Assembly (NCBI GenBank): GCA_003008705.1
Contig: PDUO01000029.1
Span: forward strand, 383,321-447,320
Length of the DNA stretch: 64,000 bases
DNA from: Pezicula radicicola
Taxonomy: Eukaryota; Ascomycota; Leotiomycetes; Helotiales; Dermateaceae
Reading direction: 5' to 3'
The position numbers and the translations under genes were made by a program. Position 1 is the stretch's first letter; the number at the start of each line of letters is the position of its first letter. This document shows positions 37,198 through 49,390 of this stretch, one piece after another. A model generated the notes under the pieces. That model was not told the DNA's origin and made no database searches. It saw only the letters and a program-made list of their open reading frames with translations.

Positions 37198-37458
37198 ATT
37201 GGCGCCCAATTACCGCAAACAAGAGAATGTCATGACTTACGACAGTGAGGAGTGAGGGTTGTAGCAAACTGAAGTTCAGTCGCAGATGAAGCTGCTTCTT
37301 CCTCGTCACTAGTTACCTTACCCAATGAGGTCATACTACCAAAATCTGGGGAAATTCGAATCACGTGCCAGACTCTGTATTGCGAAAAGATCCATCTTGC
37401 CCTTCAATTGAACCAAGTTACAACCCACGTCAATCTTCACCCTTTGCACTCTTTCAAG
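37198..37458. promoter_or_regulatory. Compact bidirectional promoter of YME2 and the EMI1-like gene
   Basis: Only 261 bp separate the divergent start codons of YME2 and the twin-CX9C gene, so the two must share or abut promoter elements. Both products are expected in mitochondria or their maintenance, which fits co-expression. No clear TATA box is visible. Confidence 0.55.
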
Positions 37459-38220
37459 ATGGGCTGGCTCTGGTCTGATTCTACTTCAAACCCCACATCT
37501 CCTCCGACCACCGCAGCTCAAGAATCGCCTTCCCCATCAACACCTACAATAGCAGAGTCCGCTCCCAAACCACTCTCCCGCGACGAGCTCGCCGAGCGCG
37601 AACTTCAATCATTTCTCCAAGAACTCTCAGCCGATGTCCAGCCCAGCAGCACGAAATACAACCGTTTACCAAGACAGCCGCCTCCACCCTCCCATACCAC
37701 CCAAACTGCTTCATCCTTCTCTCCATCCAACCAAAATGGCTCCACGGATCCGGAGTCATTATCAGAAGCGCTTCTGCCCCGCGAAATGAGCTGTCGTGAT
37801 GCCTTTGATCGAGCCTTCTACTGTCAATCGTTAGGTGGACAGTTCAATAACCTGTATCGGTATGGCACGGTGCGGTCTTGCAGTGAGAATTGGGGAGATT
37901 TTTGGTTCTGCATGCGAGTACGCACCATGGGTGACACCGAAAAGGAGAAGCGAATCAAGGAACATTACCGGGAGAGGGAGAGGCGGAGATATGGGAGGGG
38001 AGAAGGTGCTGTGAGGGTGGAGGATGGGAAGGTGGTTGATTTAGGGGAGGACGGAGAGAAAGTGCCCAGGAGTAGTGAGGATATTTGGAAGAGTAGGGAC
38101 AGGAAGGTGGAATGGGGAACTGCGTTTAAAGAGCCAATTCCAGTTTGGGAGGGTAGCGATGAAGAATGGCAGCGTATGGAGAGGGATAGGAGGGCCAGGA
38201 AAATTAATGGGACACCGTAG
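37459..38220 (+). CDS. EMI1: EMI1-like twin-CX9C protein (DUF3128)
   Basis: This single-exon gene encodes 253 residues. The central block carries a twin CX9C pair: C-RDAFDRAFY-C and, about 25 residues later, C-SENWGDFWF-C. Such coiled-coil-helix-coiled-coil-helix proteins are oxidised and trapped in the mitochondrial intermembrane space by Mia40. The surrounding sequence (PREMSCRDAFDRAFYCQSLGG) matches fungal Emi1/DUF3128 proteins, which in yeast are needed for early meiotic gene induction. The N-terminal 100 residues are Ser/Pro/Thr-rich and probably disordered, and the C-terminus is highly charged. The start MGWLW is typical of these proteins. The symbol follows the yeast homologue and orthology is likely but unproven. 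Confidence 0.85.
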   Translation: MGWLWSDSTSNPTSPPTTAAQESPSPSTPTIAESAPKPLSRDELAERELQSFLQELSADVQPSSTKYNRLPRQPPPPSHTTQTASSFSPSNQNGSTDPESLSEALLPREMSCRDAFDRAFYCQSLGGQFNNLYRYGTVRSCSENWGDFWFCMRVRTMGDTEKEKRIKEHYRERERRRYGRGEGAVRVEDGKVVDLGEDGEKVPRSSEDIWKSRDRKVEWGTAFKEPIPVWEGSDEEWQRMERDRRARKINGTP

Positions 38221-39661
38221 TGCTATGATGATTGTATGTATACCCACTCAATTGTACTATTCTAATGTACATCATTTCTCTCAATTACAACGGGCAGGTC
38301 TTTGGAACCAGTACACACCCGGAGATTGTCAAAGGGATGTGATACTCGGGAGCAGTAGTACGGCCCTCTTTTGCCTTCAGATGAGCCCAGACGCGGTCGC
38401 TGGGAGGTTCTCCAACTTGTGCTATGCCTGTGTAGTCTACAGCAACTGTAATGCAGTGCAGGCCGCTCTCAGATACTAGCTATCGCTCCGTCTAAACTGA
38501 TGCGAAGGTCGATGGGACGATATGCAAGATACCGAAATTATAAGCGAGGCCAAGAAGCATTACTTACAAAATCAGTTGTCAACAACGCAGTGGCTGAGTT
38601 AAATTTGTCGAGAGTTTCTGCTAAAAGTTGGAGCCAAACGTTCGAATCCCGTTGTACAATGTTGGATTTAGCCAGCTTGGGACTTCTCCTTATTGGACAG
38701 CTTTATTGGGCAGAATCTTTTGGGCCCATAGGTGTTCCAAGCAATATACCAAATACCACACTATATATGTATCGGTCTACGTCTATATATCTCGCTTATG
38801 GAAGCTAGAAATATAGGACCAATAACAAAAGCCAAGACGAAAGTTGAGAGACCACTTGATGCTTCTACTTAGCTGATCGAGAGACCAGGACTGGTCTCTG
38901 TGAGGGCTGGTGCTATTACTTAGCTGGACATTGGTATTACCAGACCAGCAAGGAAGGAGAGGGAGAAGATAATTGTTATTAGCCAGTAGCTGTTTCCTGT
39001 AGAGTGGCGAGTTTAGCGGGTTGCTGCAGTCGGTGAGTGAAGCCTATGATAACTGGTGGGGTTAGTGACTTGAAAGCTCGTTGCTGTACGGCGGGGCTTG
39101 CAAATGGCCCCTTTGAGGTGATCTTTAATATACCGTACAAATTACTTTGTGAGAGCTCGTCTTGGTTGCGGTTGTTTATTAAGTAAGTTATTCAAATCAA
39201 GAACTAGAGTCCATCTCTTCAAACACAGTTAACACGGTACGTAGTGAGAGACTTTCAATAGATTTAGGGATACCTATATATGCGCTATTATTGTTGTTAT
39301 TTTCTGAAGCCGTGGCAGATATTTCAAGGCAACCGATGCCTCTCTTTTCGTCGCTTTGGAAGCCGATATGGTATCGGCTAATGCCTTGTCCATACTTACC
39401 TAATGTTAGCACCGAATCAGAACCCTATATTGTCGGGTTATCATAGCGAGACAATTGGATCAACTCCTAAGGTACCTTTTCATCTGTATTACACCATCGC
39501 GGATACGAGAGTGGCTACCAGCTCGGACTCGGAATTCCGAGTTCCCTCGGCCGAGCCATCCTTACGAAGTGTAAGCGACATCGATCTCCGCATCTTTTCC
39601 TCCGCGACCTCGCACGACAAACATCAACATTCTCTTTTCAGTACCACATTTCTCAACCAAA
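38221..39661. other. Intergenic region with a tRNA-like patch and a hairpin
   Basis: No gene is supported. Near 38590-38655 there is a sequence with tRNA-like box A (TGGCTGAGTTAA) and box B (GTTCGAATCCC), but without a foldable cloverleaf. A perfect 9-bp hairpin, AGAGACCAG-GA-CTGGTCTCT, lies at 38880-38899. It is flanked by the partial direct repeats CTACTTAGCTG (about 38865) and ATTACTTAGCTG (about 38914). These may be remnants of a repeat element. Confidence 0.4.
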
Positions 39662-42113
39662 ATGGAAGACCGTAAAAAACGAAAGCGAGACGTTCTTTCG
39701 TGCAAAGATTGTCGTCGACGGAAACTGAAGTGCGATCGTGAATATCCTATCTGTGGTCGCTGTAAGAAAGGTGGACAAGAACACTTGTGCACTTACGATT
39801 ACGTTCCCCCAGACAATAATACTACGGGCGAGCCGAATGAGATGGTCACTTCAGCAGATAATAAGCATTCTGGACTTCAGTCCCAACTACCTATGACCGA
39901 GATTACTGCGCCAGTCAAGAGAAGGATGGATGATGATGGTAACACATTAGCCGCTACAGTGTTAAGTCAGGCGGATACGATTAAGCGACTAGAGAATCGG
40001 GTTTCTATTCTTGAGGATATACTTTCAAGAAGTTCAACTGCTCCTCGTGGTACAAGCACAGCGGGAGTTCAGGCTGCGGAGAAGGAACCCCAAGAGCCAG
40101 AGTCAAGTATCTTCCGTGGGAAGCGATTTAAAACCCAATTTTATGGCCCTAGTCAGCCAGCATCTCAGTTTCCGCATGTAAGTTGAACTCAAAGCAAATT
40201 TGCATTTGTGCCCTGTTTAGGAGAATGGATAGAGCACGCCTTATGATATTCCAAAAGGCAAGCTTGTGTTAAACCAATCGAGCGGCCGAGGCAGCTTTGA
40301 TATATATCATTAATTCAATGCTATCTTGCTAACCTGCTATAGTTTTCTGAGGTAAAGGCTTTTATGGCCGATATACTGCCAAATTCAAACATGAATCGAC
40401 TTCGTAATGAAGCCAAGGTGCTCTCTGAGAGGTACAAGGCCAGCCAAGTCAAATTTCTGCCGGCCGAACAGAACCTGCGTCATCTTATTCCATCACGCTC
40501 AATAGTAGACTCTTTTGTCAGATTATATTTCGAGTACATCGATACCATCTATCACATTTTCCACGGGCCGAGCTTCAGACGCGAATACAACGCCTTTTGG
40601 GATCCTACAGAGAGTGACCCACCAGGTTTTGCTGCCATTCTCTTGTTGATGATGGCAGCTGTAGAGTGTATATCGCCTAATCACCATCCAAATTTCAGTC
40701 CCCGAGGCTCTACTGCGAGCGATCAGGCTATATCATGGATACGGGCGTATGATTGCTGGTTTCAGCAGCAGAGTAACAAGCATAGATATTTAGCTATTTT
40801 TCAGGCCCGTATTCTCAGAGTCATCGCCGCAACAATCAATTCCTTCAAAATCAAGAAGCTTTATCCTGGTGCTCAGGACCTTTCGAACTACTTCAAAACG
40901 GCCGGTTTCCATAGGGATCCGAATCTGCTGGGCAATAAATGCAACCCTCTCGAACGCGAAATAAGGCGTCGTCTTTGGGCAACTGCAGCCGAATTGGAGC
41001 TTGATGCTTCCATTGAGAGAGGTGTTGCATCATCATTGGTTGCTCTTCATATGGACTGCACCGCTCCACTGAACATAGACGACGAAGATATTCATGAGAC
41101 CTCCACCGAAATGCCCACTCCCAAGCCTTCATCACAATTTACAAAGACGTCATTCCTTCATACCTCGTCCCAGAGCCTATCACTCCGAAGATCTCTCAAT
41201 TCCTTGATAAATGACCCAACTATAAAGATGTCTTTCGAGGATGTTTTACACTACGAACAGCAGATCAAGGAAGCTCTAGGCTTGATTCCGCAATTCCAAA
41301 GCGAGGAGCATCTTCAAGTAGCAACCTTGCTTGACATTCAACTACGGCAATTCCTCATCATGTTGCATAGTCCATTTGCTCGCCGCACATGGTCCCCGCA
41401 CAACCAGTACTCACGAATGATATGTTACAACACCTCAGTACACATCCTAGAACAATACTCGAAACTCATCTCAGCCAATAATTTCGCTCTCAGCCTATCT
41501 AGATCCGATATCATCCGAGCAGCCTTTTCTCTCTGCCACACAGCTTTCATTTCAATAGTCATAAAAGGTAAAAAGCACAAACCTTCCAAAGCCCTCAACT
41601 ACAAACCACCAATATCTCAAACACTTTCCCACCGTCTTATCTCGCTCGACTAATATGTAAACAGACGACATCTTCCTCACTACAATCAAAGCGACTTTTA
41701 ATCAGACAATCGAAAAGGCCTCACTTGCCTACGAAGAAAGGATCATGCGCTGTGGTGGCGGTTTCGAATCCCTCTTCTACATAAGTGCTTGGTGTGGCCT
41801 CGTACAGCAAAAACTCACGCCTGAACTTGCAATTAGTATTAAGGCACAGGCCATGGATAAGGTAGTTAGATTGTATCATAAGTTTCTTGCTTTTCAGGTT
41901 GATGCTGGGAGTAAAAGCCATGGGCTTGGGAGTGCGAATTATGGGGCTGATTTTGGAAGGAGTGTTGGGATCATGGATGCAAAAATGGATATTGGTGATG
42001 GTGGTCCTGCTAGCAGTGGACTTGGGGATGGTTTCGAGGACTTTGAGGGCTTGGATACGTCGGATTGGATGATGGAAGGTCTGTGGGGGTTTGATATGTT
42101 TCCTGAATTGTGA
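39662..42113 (+). CDS. Zn2Cys6 fungal transcription factor with middle homology domain
   Basis: Exons are 39662-40177, 40343-41567 and 41665-42113, with introns of 165 and 97 nt and matching phases, for 729 residues. The binuclear zinc cluster is complete: Cys14, 17, 24, 31, 34 and 43 in SCKDCRRRKLKCDREYPICG. A coiled-coil dimerisation segment follows (ADTIKRLENRVSILEDILSR). The fungal-specific transcription factor domain then starts around SRSIVDSFVRLYFEYIDTIY and includes EREIRRRLWATAAELELDAS. The C-terminus is acidic and aromatic (DWMMEGLWGFDMFPEL), a plausible activation region. It is a nuclear DNA-binding regulator with unknown targets, and it is the last confident gene before the AT-rich half of the window. 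Confidence 0.92.
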
Positions 42114-42717
42114 TATTTAATTGCTCTACATACCTGCTCTAACGAGATTTTCTACGGTTGTAACTTATGTTAGGGTGATAATTTTCCGTACTGCATTCCG
42201 CAACAAGTTCACAAGATTCAATCTCGTCAAATTCGAGTAAAACTTTATCATTCGAAGTTGTCGAATTGCGTTAAATAGAGTCTATGATAGAATATAAAAA
42301 GTTTATGCAGGGTTGTTGAATTAATTTCTGTATAATTTAGAAATAGTAAGACTACTTTCTCCCTTCTAGCCTCAAGATTTACAGATAGTCTGAAAGCTAA
42401 ATACTAATTAGAGTAGTCGTCTTCGCTCCACTGTGATCTATTACCTAGGATATGGCTATCTACTACTTAAATCCGTTAGCAAAAGTCCCTGTGGAAACTC
42501 TTTTGTTAATTTTTATAGGCTTACTAAAGAGCTAGGTATGAACAGAGAATTGGTAGTGGCGAGGGCGAATAACGAGGTGATAAGTCTAGATGATTATTTT
42601 ATTGGCGACCATTTCGAAATGAAATATATTAAATCCACAAGACAATCACAATATAAGAACAATCGATCATTCACTCTACTACTTCAGAATAGAGTTCCTT
42701 GGCTAAAAGAAAAACAA
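42114..42717. other. AT-rich intergenic region
   Basis: This is the 3' flank of the Zn2Cys6 gene. No gene is supported; the open frame at 42433-42765 lies opposite the kinase remnant and looks like chance. Confidence 0.4.
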
Positions 42718-43560
42718 TATTACGCCTCGTTTACATCCTTCTCAAACCATTCATCCCGGCAATAACTCCTTAGCTGATGGTCTATCCCTCGGATCCACCT
42801 TCATAATCCTACAAATAAACAAATTATCTCTCTTCCCAACCTCCCTCTCAGTAGCCCTCCAAACTGCGTCAGCTTCATAGTCTCCATCAACCAAAGAATA
42901 ACAGCAACTGTCTCCTGACCAGCAATTTCCTCATATTTAGCAGAAAACGGTCTAAAGCATTGGAATTATCGCATAAGGATTTTACACGTATTCTTCATGT
43001 TGAATAGGAAACAATATAGACAGCAATATGTAGTGACAATGGTAGTGGTTTCTATGTTCTGTGTAGAAGCTAGAGTGCTAGAATAGGCCTACTTGTAGTA
43101 GTAGGACGATCATAAAACTATTCCCATATATTCACTGAATTCAACACTTCATGACCGAATTGGACGTCTCGTTGTCGGAAGGGCTTGAACTTGCCTCCGT
43201 ATATTAGGCTTATAAGCTGGTATTTAAGTTTATTGTTAGCATATTTGGTTGATTGTCTTGAAAAGGACTAAGGGACTTTAAATAGAGGATTTATGTACGC
43301 TCTTACTATTGTTCCAAATGACCATATATCGGTGGCGATACTCCAAGGATTTTGCAATAATGCTTCTAGACTTCTCTATATGGGAGCTCCGATAGGTGCA
43401 CCTTCTTTGGCATAATCGGAGTCGATGTGATAAGTGCTCTTACAATTCACTTGTATAGACGTAACCTTCTTCATGAAGTACATTAAGAGATTCAAGTGGA
43501 AAATGATTCAAATGGGTAGCATAGTTAGCGGGATCTGAGACGATAGGTTATTTTTAAGCT
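42718..43560 (-). pseudogene. Decayed protein kinase
   Basis: Reading the minus strand, pieces of a fungal protein kinase appear in order but in different frames. First comes LNVLHEEGYVYTS, where HxD-type catalytic-loop sequence would be expected to follow but is not intact. Next is AKEGAPIGAPI-stop-RS, corresponding to the activation/APE region. Then comes NPWSIATDIWSFGTIV (about 43290-43340), the hallmark DIWSFG. Last are EREVGKRDNLFICRIMKVDP and RDRPSAKELL, followed one frame away by RDEWFEKDVNEA at the end. Lesions include an in-frame TAG where TGG is expected, CTA where CCA is expected, and at least two frameshifts. The point changes fit CpA-to-TpA decay. Ends are approximate. Confidence 0.7.
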
Positions 43561-45805
43561 ATCTCTAGTGGGGTTAGTGCCCTTTGTTGTTCTGCTTAAC
43601 TAGATATCATTTCATAAATCATTTCTCGAGTTTGTGTAATGTGGAATCCATATGTGGAACCTTAGTACCATCTGCTATCTGGGCTAATCTCTATAAAATC
43701 ATTTCATGAAGAGGGAACTCATCTGAAAACAAATAGTAACAAGGAGATATCCGGATTAGGAGCTAAGTGCCTTAAGTGTGACTTTATATAGGGCAGATAA
43801 CGGGAGATACCTAATTAGGAAACGTTTGAGCTCGCTTAAGGATAGGGGTAGCTTGGGAGTTAACAGAGTAAACAAAGAAGGTAAGGGGCGCATGCAAGAC
43901 ATTTGACAATCATTTTACTTAAACGCTATAGGTACAAAGCTATCACTTACTCCGTCTTACGGCAGTGGGCCCTCCTAGAACTAAGCGATACTCAGACAAC
44001 TAACAGTAGGCTGCCTCTACATTCGCTTAGCACTCTGGAACATCTTGCCATTGGTTCTTTGGCACTGTTGCTTTTTAGGGTAGGAGTTACTGCCGTAGGA
44101 TGGAGTAGGAGATAGATGCACTCCTTTATTGGTTTGATAACCCAGAAATGCCAAAATGCGTTACCTACCCGAAACGCAGCGATCACTTTGCAGGACCATA
44201 GGCTTGAATCATGCACGTCATAAGAGGTATAGCCTGCAGAAGCACCCTTTTGTTCACAAGACCTTCATGAGGATGTACGGCGCCTGATTTGCTACCATGT
44301 TTGGTACCCAAAGGCTAGGTTCTGCACATTATTTCTTATTTCCGACAACGTGCAGAATTACCCAAGAGTCTGAGACACTAAGGTATATAAGGCTACTTGT
44401 TCTGCACTCAACGTCACAAGGCTTACTCTTCAATATGTATCACGATATCACACCCAGAAATGCATAATTCAGAGTTCCCCACAAGACTGTTGTTTGTTGA
44501 ATATTACCACAAGTATTAAAAGCATCAAAGTATCAAACCACGTAGAATACAGAATAATACTATTCTTGTGAACTTTAATATCATCAGAAGCTAGTAACAA
44601 ATATCTAGAAATCCATGAGTTTAAATTAAAAGGTCTATTAAATGGGGTAGGATTCAGCTTCCTACTGATTAAACTGTAAGAATGTTATACAAAAAAAAAA
44701 TTACAGCACAAACAGCATTATAGATTTAGACAAAAATCTGGGTGAGCATGGCAAAAGGAGATTTGAAGATACTTATAGATATAATTGCTTGTATACTATA
44801 ATCAGGATGACGGTAGGGTAAAATAAGATTTGTTAGCGGGGTAGTTTAAGTGAGCAGTTGCCGATAATACAAGGCATTATATCCCGAGTTTTGGGGTAAT
44901 GATCCTCACACTATTGTTGTGTAGTCATTGGACCGATACATATAAGATTATGCACATCAGAACACTGCAGACAATCAGCCCTATGCAAGTAGGGTTTTCA
45001 AGGGACGAGCCTGTAGGCTAAATGCCACTACAATTTGTCTTTCGGCAATGCAGATTCTGATCGATTAGGCGATTGTCTGCACAACAGAAGCATGAATTTC
45101 TCAAAAGTCAAGGTTACAATGAGCTATTACGGGCCACGAATCCATTCCATGATGGTATACTATCTGCTGCTGCTCAATACCCAACGACTAACTAAATATC
45201 GAATCCCACAACGCTATTACAACAGCATCACTAACTTAATGCACGGTAGGAAGACTTCAATGAACGGCAATAATGACTTCATCTTCCATAGAGAAGACTA
45301 ATTACATTGAAGCCCGGAGAATATGACGCTTTGCTTGATGCATCTGTAGAAAGGACACTGAAACTTCTTGCTCGAAAAGCACTCATGTATACATTTAGCT
45401 CTAGGGTACATCACTATACCATGCCAGAAGGAGATAACTCAACTAAGTTGTGAGTAGGAAAGAGTTAATGACGAATTCTTCCTCTTGACTAAATCTCGTC
45501 TGACGTGTCGATAAGATGGCCAGCAAAAAGAACAGTATAAATGACTACTGGATGCAGAAGAGGAAAGAGTGAAGAGGAATATTTGCAAGAAACGGAAGAG
45601 ATTCTTCCAATTTCGCTTAGCATATGTTTCTTCGAGTCATCACAATAAGATAAACGATCTCCAAAAATGTTCTAAGTGGCTAAGCGAGGACATAACTTAT
45701 GCTATACCGCTAAATCTATACTCTATTCTAAGCTCTATTCTAAAATCTAGCTCGCAATAAATCTATGCAAGACGTCTCCTGTAATCTGCGAATCCTAGAT
45801 ACTTG
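43561..45805. other. AT-rich region, no supported gene
   Basis: A few fragments upstream of the kinase remnant (about 43610-43700, minus strand) may belong to its N-lobe. Otherwise only short open frames with no recognisable motifs occur. An A10 run lies at 44691-44700. Confidence 0.4.
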
Positions 45806-48800
45806 TTACTGGGTGTTTGTCGGCCCTAATATAAGAGGTTTAAAACACATATCCTCACTTCTACACAAGTGCTCAGAAAGTCTCGCCACCTTCTGCAGAC
45901 AAGCTTGCAGCATAAGAAGTTGTTGATTACGTCGGTGAATCATAGCAATCAACTTCAGGCGCTCCAGGAATGAGTTCAGGTCTTTCAAGCGCAGTAATAT
46001 TATCGTGCGCATTAAAGTAGTCCACTCAGTATGTTGCTCGACATTGTACTTCCCAAATCGTAAGGCGAAGGGCAGAGATAACGAGCCCGTTCCGGATCCG
46101 TCACCACTTGATTTTGGGGGTGTCGCCATACCATGAAAGTTGATATCACTCATACGGTTGTCAACGTCTGAATAGCCACTATTTCGAGCCTCCTGACAAC
46201 AGTTCCGAGCGATCTTCTGACAGAGACTAGCAAGCTTGTCCGACACAAGGGCCAGCAAAATCATAACCTCTGAGCGCTCCGTACAATGCCCGCAAGTAAA
46301 GACAGTGGAGCATCGAGAAAGGACTTCGGTATGAACTACAAGCATAGTATCACAAGGCTGATCGACATCATTGTTGTTGACCTCGAGGGTTTCGAGGGCC
46401 GAGGCTGCGATGTGGAGACATTGGCAAGCCATACCGACAGTTGAGCTGTAAGCATGGGGCTCTTGCACCGTCTGGGATAACGATTGGAGTTGCAGCAACT
46501 GCTCAAATGACTGGCTCACTAGCTGTGCTGCTGTTTTGCCGAGCATACTGAACCAAGTTGGCCTGTGATAGAAGCAAGGTTGGTGTAAGTATGGATGGAA
46601 AGTGATTGCTGTCGTCAAGTGAACCGGTTGGGGCGATTAAAGGTCCAGATGAAGGGTCAAGCATTGAAACTACTAGTCATATTAGTACACCCTAAAATTA
46701 AGCGGATACTGGTAGAAGAAGCTACGAAATAAGATCTTACGCATTGATTTATCAAAAGAGTCATTCCCGTCCCCGCTGCCTTCTTGCTCTAGAAAATTTA
46801 GGAATAGCGTTGAATCCAGTGTCGCGAGCTCTCCTTGTTCATCGGTATAGAGCAGGTCTGGAAAAACACTCCGTGTATCTTCTGTCATATAATCACTTGG
46901 TTTTGTTACGGCTGTAGTATCATTTTCAGTATCTGGAGTTGCTTGGGGGCATTGTCGTGGTGAAGAGATAACGGATCCCCTCCTAGATGAACTTTGGCCC
47001 GCTTCAGAGTGCTGGGTCCATGATGATGAGCTCTCGCTTTGCTGCTGCTGTTGCTGCTGCTGTTTTTGTTGTAGCTCCTGTCGATCCTGACGTGGTTGTT
47101 TTTGTTGTGTGCTATTGCTAACTGTATTCGCTCTACTACGTCTCGTTCGTGACTGGTCCGTTGGACTCATGTAGAGACAGTCACTTTGAGATGCTACGCA
47201 GCGGTCACATCCACCTTTGTTGCCGCTGCATTTTAGCTGTTGGAACCAAAGACCATCAGCATTTTTCTTCAGTGCTGGATCACTCAAAGTACATTACACG
47301 TACAGTGGGTCGCAACTTATAACCGCGATTTCATATTTTAGCCTACTACTCACTATATTACTAGAGTTATTATAAATCAACTACTAATTATATTACCTTT
47401 ATTCTTTTAATATATAATAAGAAATAATAGAATTTATTATTCCTAAAAGTACTAGTTTCCTAGTATTTTATATACTATTTATCTACCTTAATATATACTT
47501 TTATCCTCTTTAGTATACTCTCTAATAGAGATATAAATAACTTATTAGGGAGGCTATTCTAAGTATTAATTAAGGCTTACTCTAATACTATAAGTACTTC
47601 TTTAGATTTCCCTATATTTTAAAGCTTAAGGTATATATCTAGAACTTACTTTTTTATATACTACTAGATATATTTAATAGGGTTTAAATTAGGGGAGACT
47701 ACTAATTATAGGAGTATAGGTATATCTATATCTATAAACTATTTATAAACTATATAAGATATATAGATAGAGGTACTATCCTATATAAATATAAGGCTTA
47801 GTTAGAAGTATTTTAGTATCTAATCCTTAAGAACTTTAATATAAGAGTATAAAGAGTAGCTATACTTCTTACTCTTAAAATTATAATCTAAAATATATAG
47901 CTTACTCTAACTAATACTATTAATAGTTCCTTAAAAATATCCCTAGACTATAACTAATATATCCCTACTTTTAGGATAGATTAATATTATCTCTTTATTC
48001 TATTTCTAAGCTATTGTTTAAAAGACCTATTATATTAATTTATCTAAACTATACTCTACTAAATACTTATTACTCTATATAATATTCTTCTAGTCTATAA
48101 ATATCTATTCCTCTTAAGCTTTATACTAGTTATAGTATTCCTTTATATATTCCTTTATTAACTCTAGCCTCTTCTTTATATACTAATTAATAATACTATA
48201 TTCCTTTAATATCTTCTTAATAGTAGTAATTAAATATTTAATACCTATAGCCTCTTTAACCTACTTATATATCAACTTTAGCTTAAGGTATATATACCTT
48301 AGGATAGTTTATTTATCTTAATTATTATATAATTTCTTTTAGGGCTTTTAAGGTAGAGAGGAACCTTTATCGTATAATAGGTCGAGGTATATAATATCTC
48401 AAATAGTTGAATCTATTACTTAGAAGGTATAGGTAATATCTATATTTCTATCGCCTCGAGAAGCTACCTTAGTAATTTATCCTCTTCTATATAGAGCCAA
48501 TTACTTCTTCCTTATAATATTCCTAGATATAGGGCCTAGTGGACGACGTAGTATTGGTATTTTGTGGTGTTGAAAAGAGAGAGTCAAGAAGATACGTATT
48601 CGAAAATATGTAATTTCGGTAAAATCGCGGTTATAAGTTGCTACCGACTGTACGCTGTGTAGCGAGTAAGCAGTTGCAGAGGAATGCCGCGCTACTTTAC
48701 CTTCTTAGAGCGGCATCGCTCACAGGCGGCTCTTTGGTCACTAACGATTGGAACTCCCCGTGCGCGGTTGTTAGCACGCTCGATGAAGAGAGTACCTTTC

Positions 48801-48832
48801 CCATGGGGATTGTTCTTCAGGGTACCGAACAT
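45806..48832 (-). CDS. AflR-type Zn2Cys6 regulator, split by a transposon in intron 1
   Basis: Exons are 48832-48701, 47236-46741 and 46608-45806, predicted 476 residues. Exon 1 encodes a 44-residue start ending RAACERCRSKK directly before a GTAAAG donor. Exon 2 resumes after CCAACAG with LKCSGNKGGCDRC. Joined, they give the canonical cluster C37-x2-C40-x6-C47-x6-C-x2-C-x6-C. A polyglutamine stretch follows, and the C-terminal part (CQCLHIAASALETLE, then CGHCTERSEVMILLALVSDK) resembles the AflR regulatory domain of secondary-metabolism activators. Intron 1 is 1464 nt because it contains a complete 1348-bp transposon; without it the intron would be 114 nt. The second junction (132-nt intron) was chosen by phase and is less certain, since an alternative acceptor at CTAG gives a frame that soon stops. 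Whether the gene is still spliced and active is unknown. Confidence 0.75.
47303..48650. mobile_element. pogo/Fot1-like DNA transposon, RIP-degraded
   Basis: The element is 1348 bp. Its ends are inverted repeats: left CAGTGGGTC then GCAACTTATAACCGCGAT; the right end, reverse-complemented, reads CAGTCGGTA then the same 18 bases. That is two mismatches in about 29 bp. Both sides are flanked by TA (47301-47302 and 48651-48652), the target duplication of Tc1/mariner-pogo elements. The interior is almost entirely A, T and short TA-rich words with no open frame, as expected after heavy repeat-induced point mutation. The length is below that of a full Fot1 (about 1.9 kb), so it was probably a deleted, non-autonomous copy. 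It sits inside intron 1 of the AflR-type gene. Confidence 0.88.
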
Positions 48833-49390
48833 TGTTTAGGAGTTGCCAGTTGGACAGTTAGGTATTTATTATTGAACTTATTGGTTATTATTAGAGCGAG
48901 ACATGCATTGGTTATATATTTGTATAATCAGATTGTTGATTCGTTGCGGCGTATACTAATAGCGAAAGAGAACCCGCAACTTGCGGTTTCGTCCGACGCG
49001 GCATGCAGTATACGCATGCAATGCCCACAAGTTCATCCACCAAATGCGTCGTTAATATTTGAATCCATTCTTTGTCCCTCCCGTACCGTAGCCATGGCCG
49101 AGCTTCCTATCCACAGTCAGCTCTTAGCTTGAAATTAAGGTTACGGAGTACAGGGAACGATTCGGGCCGAGATGTTTTAGATCATTACAGTACATCGAAC
49201 TGCTACTGTACGAATACCCGCGCCTACCTCCCGTACCTATAACGAGATCGAGACGCGGGGCTGGGATGCCGTTGTGTATTAGAGTTCTGAAGGATTGGGA
49301 GTTTACGGTTAGAGTTTTAGAGGGGCGGCAATTGCGAACACGTCTTGGCCGGGACTTTCCAAATTGGCGGTGCCAAGCCTTGAATTTTGC

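Noticed and set aside
38585..38665. Functional tRNA gene
   Set aside because: Acceptor and T-stem bases do not pair when the box A and B positions are fixed, so no cloverleaf forms.
46609..46740. Alternative splice of the regulator using the CTAG acceptor near 46662
   Set aside because: The resulting frame (VSMLDPSSGPLIAPTGSLDD) looks protein-like but stops soon and cannot be rejoined to the conserved C-terminal frame with matching phase.
48638..49132. Plus-strand gene of 164 codons
   Set aside because: It overlaps exon 1 of the AflR-type regulator on the opposite strand, which has a complete zinc-cluster half and a matching splice phase, and it starts in the transposon end.
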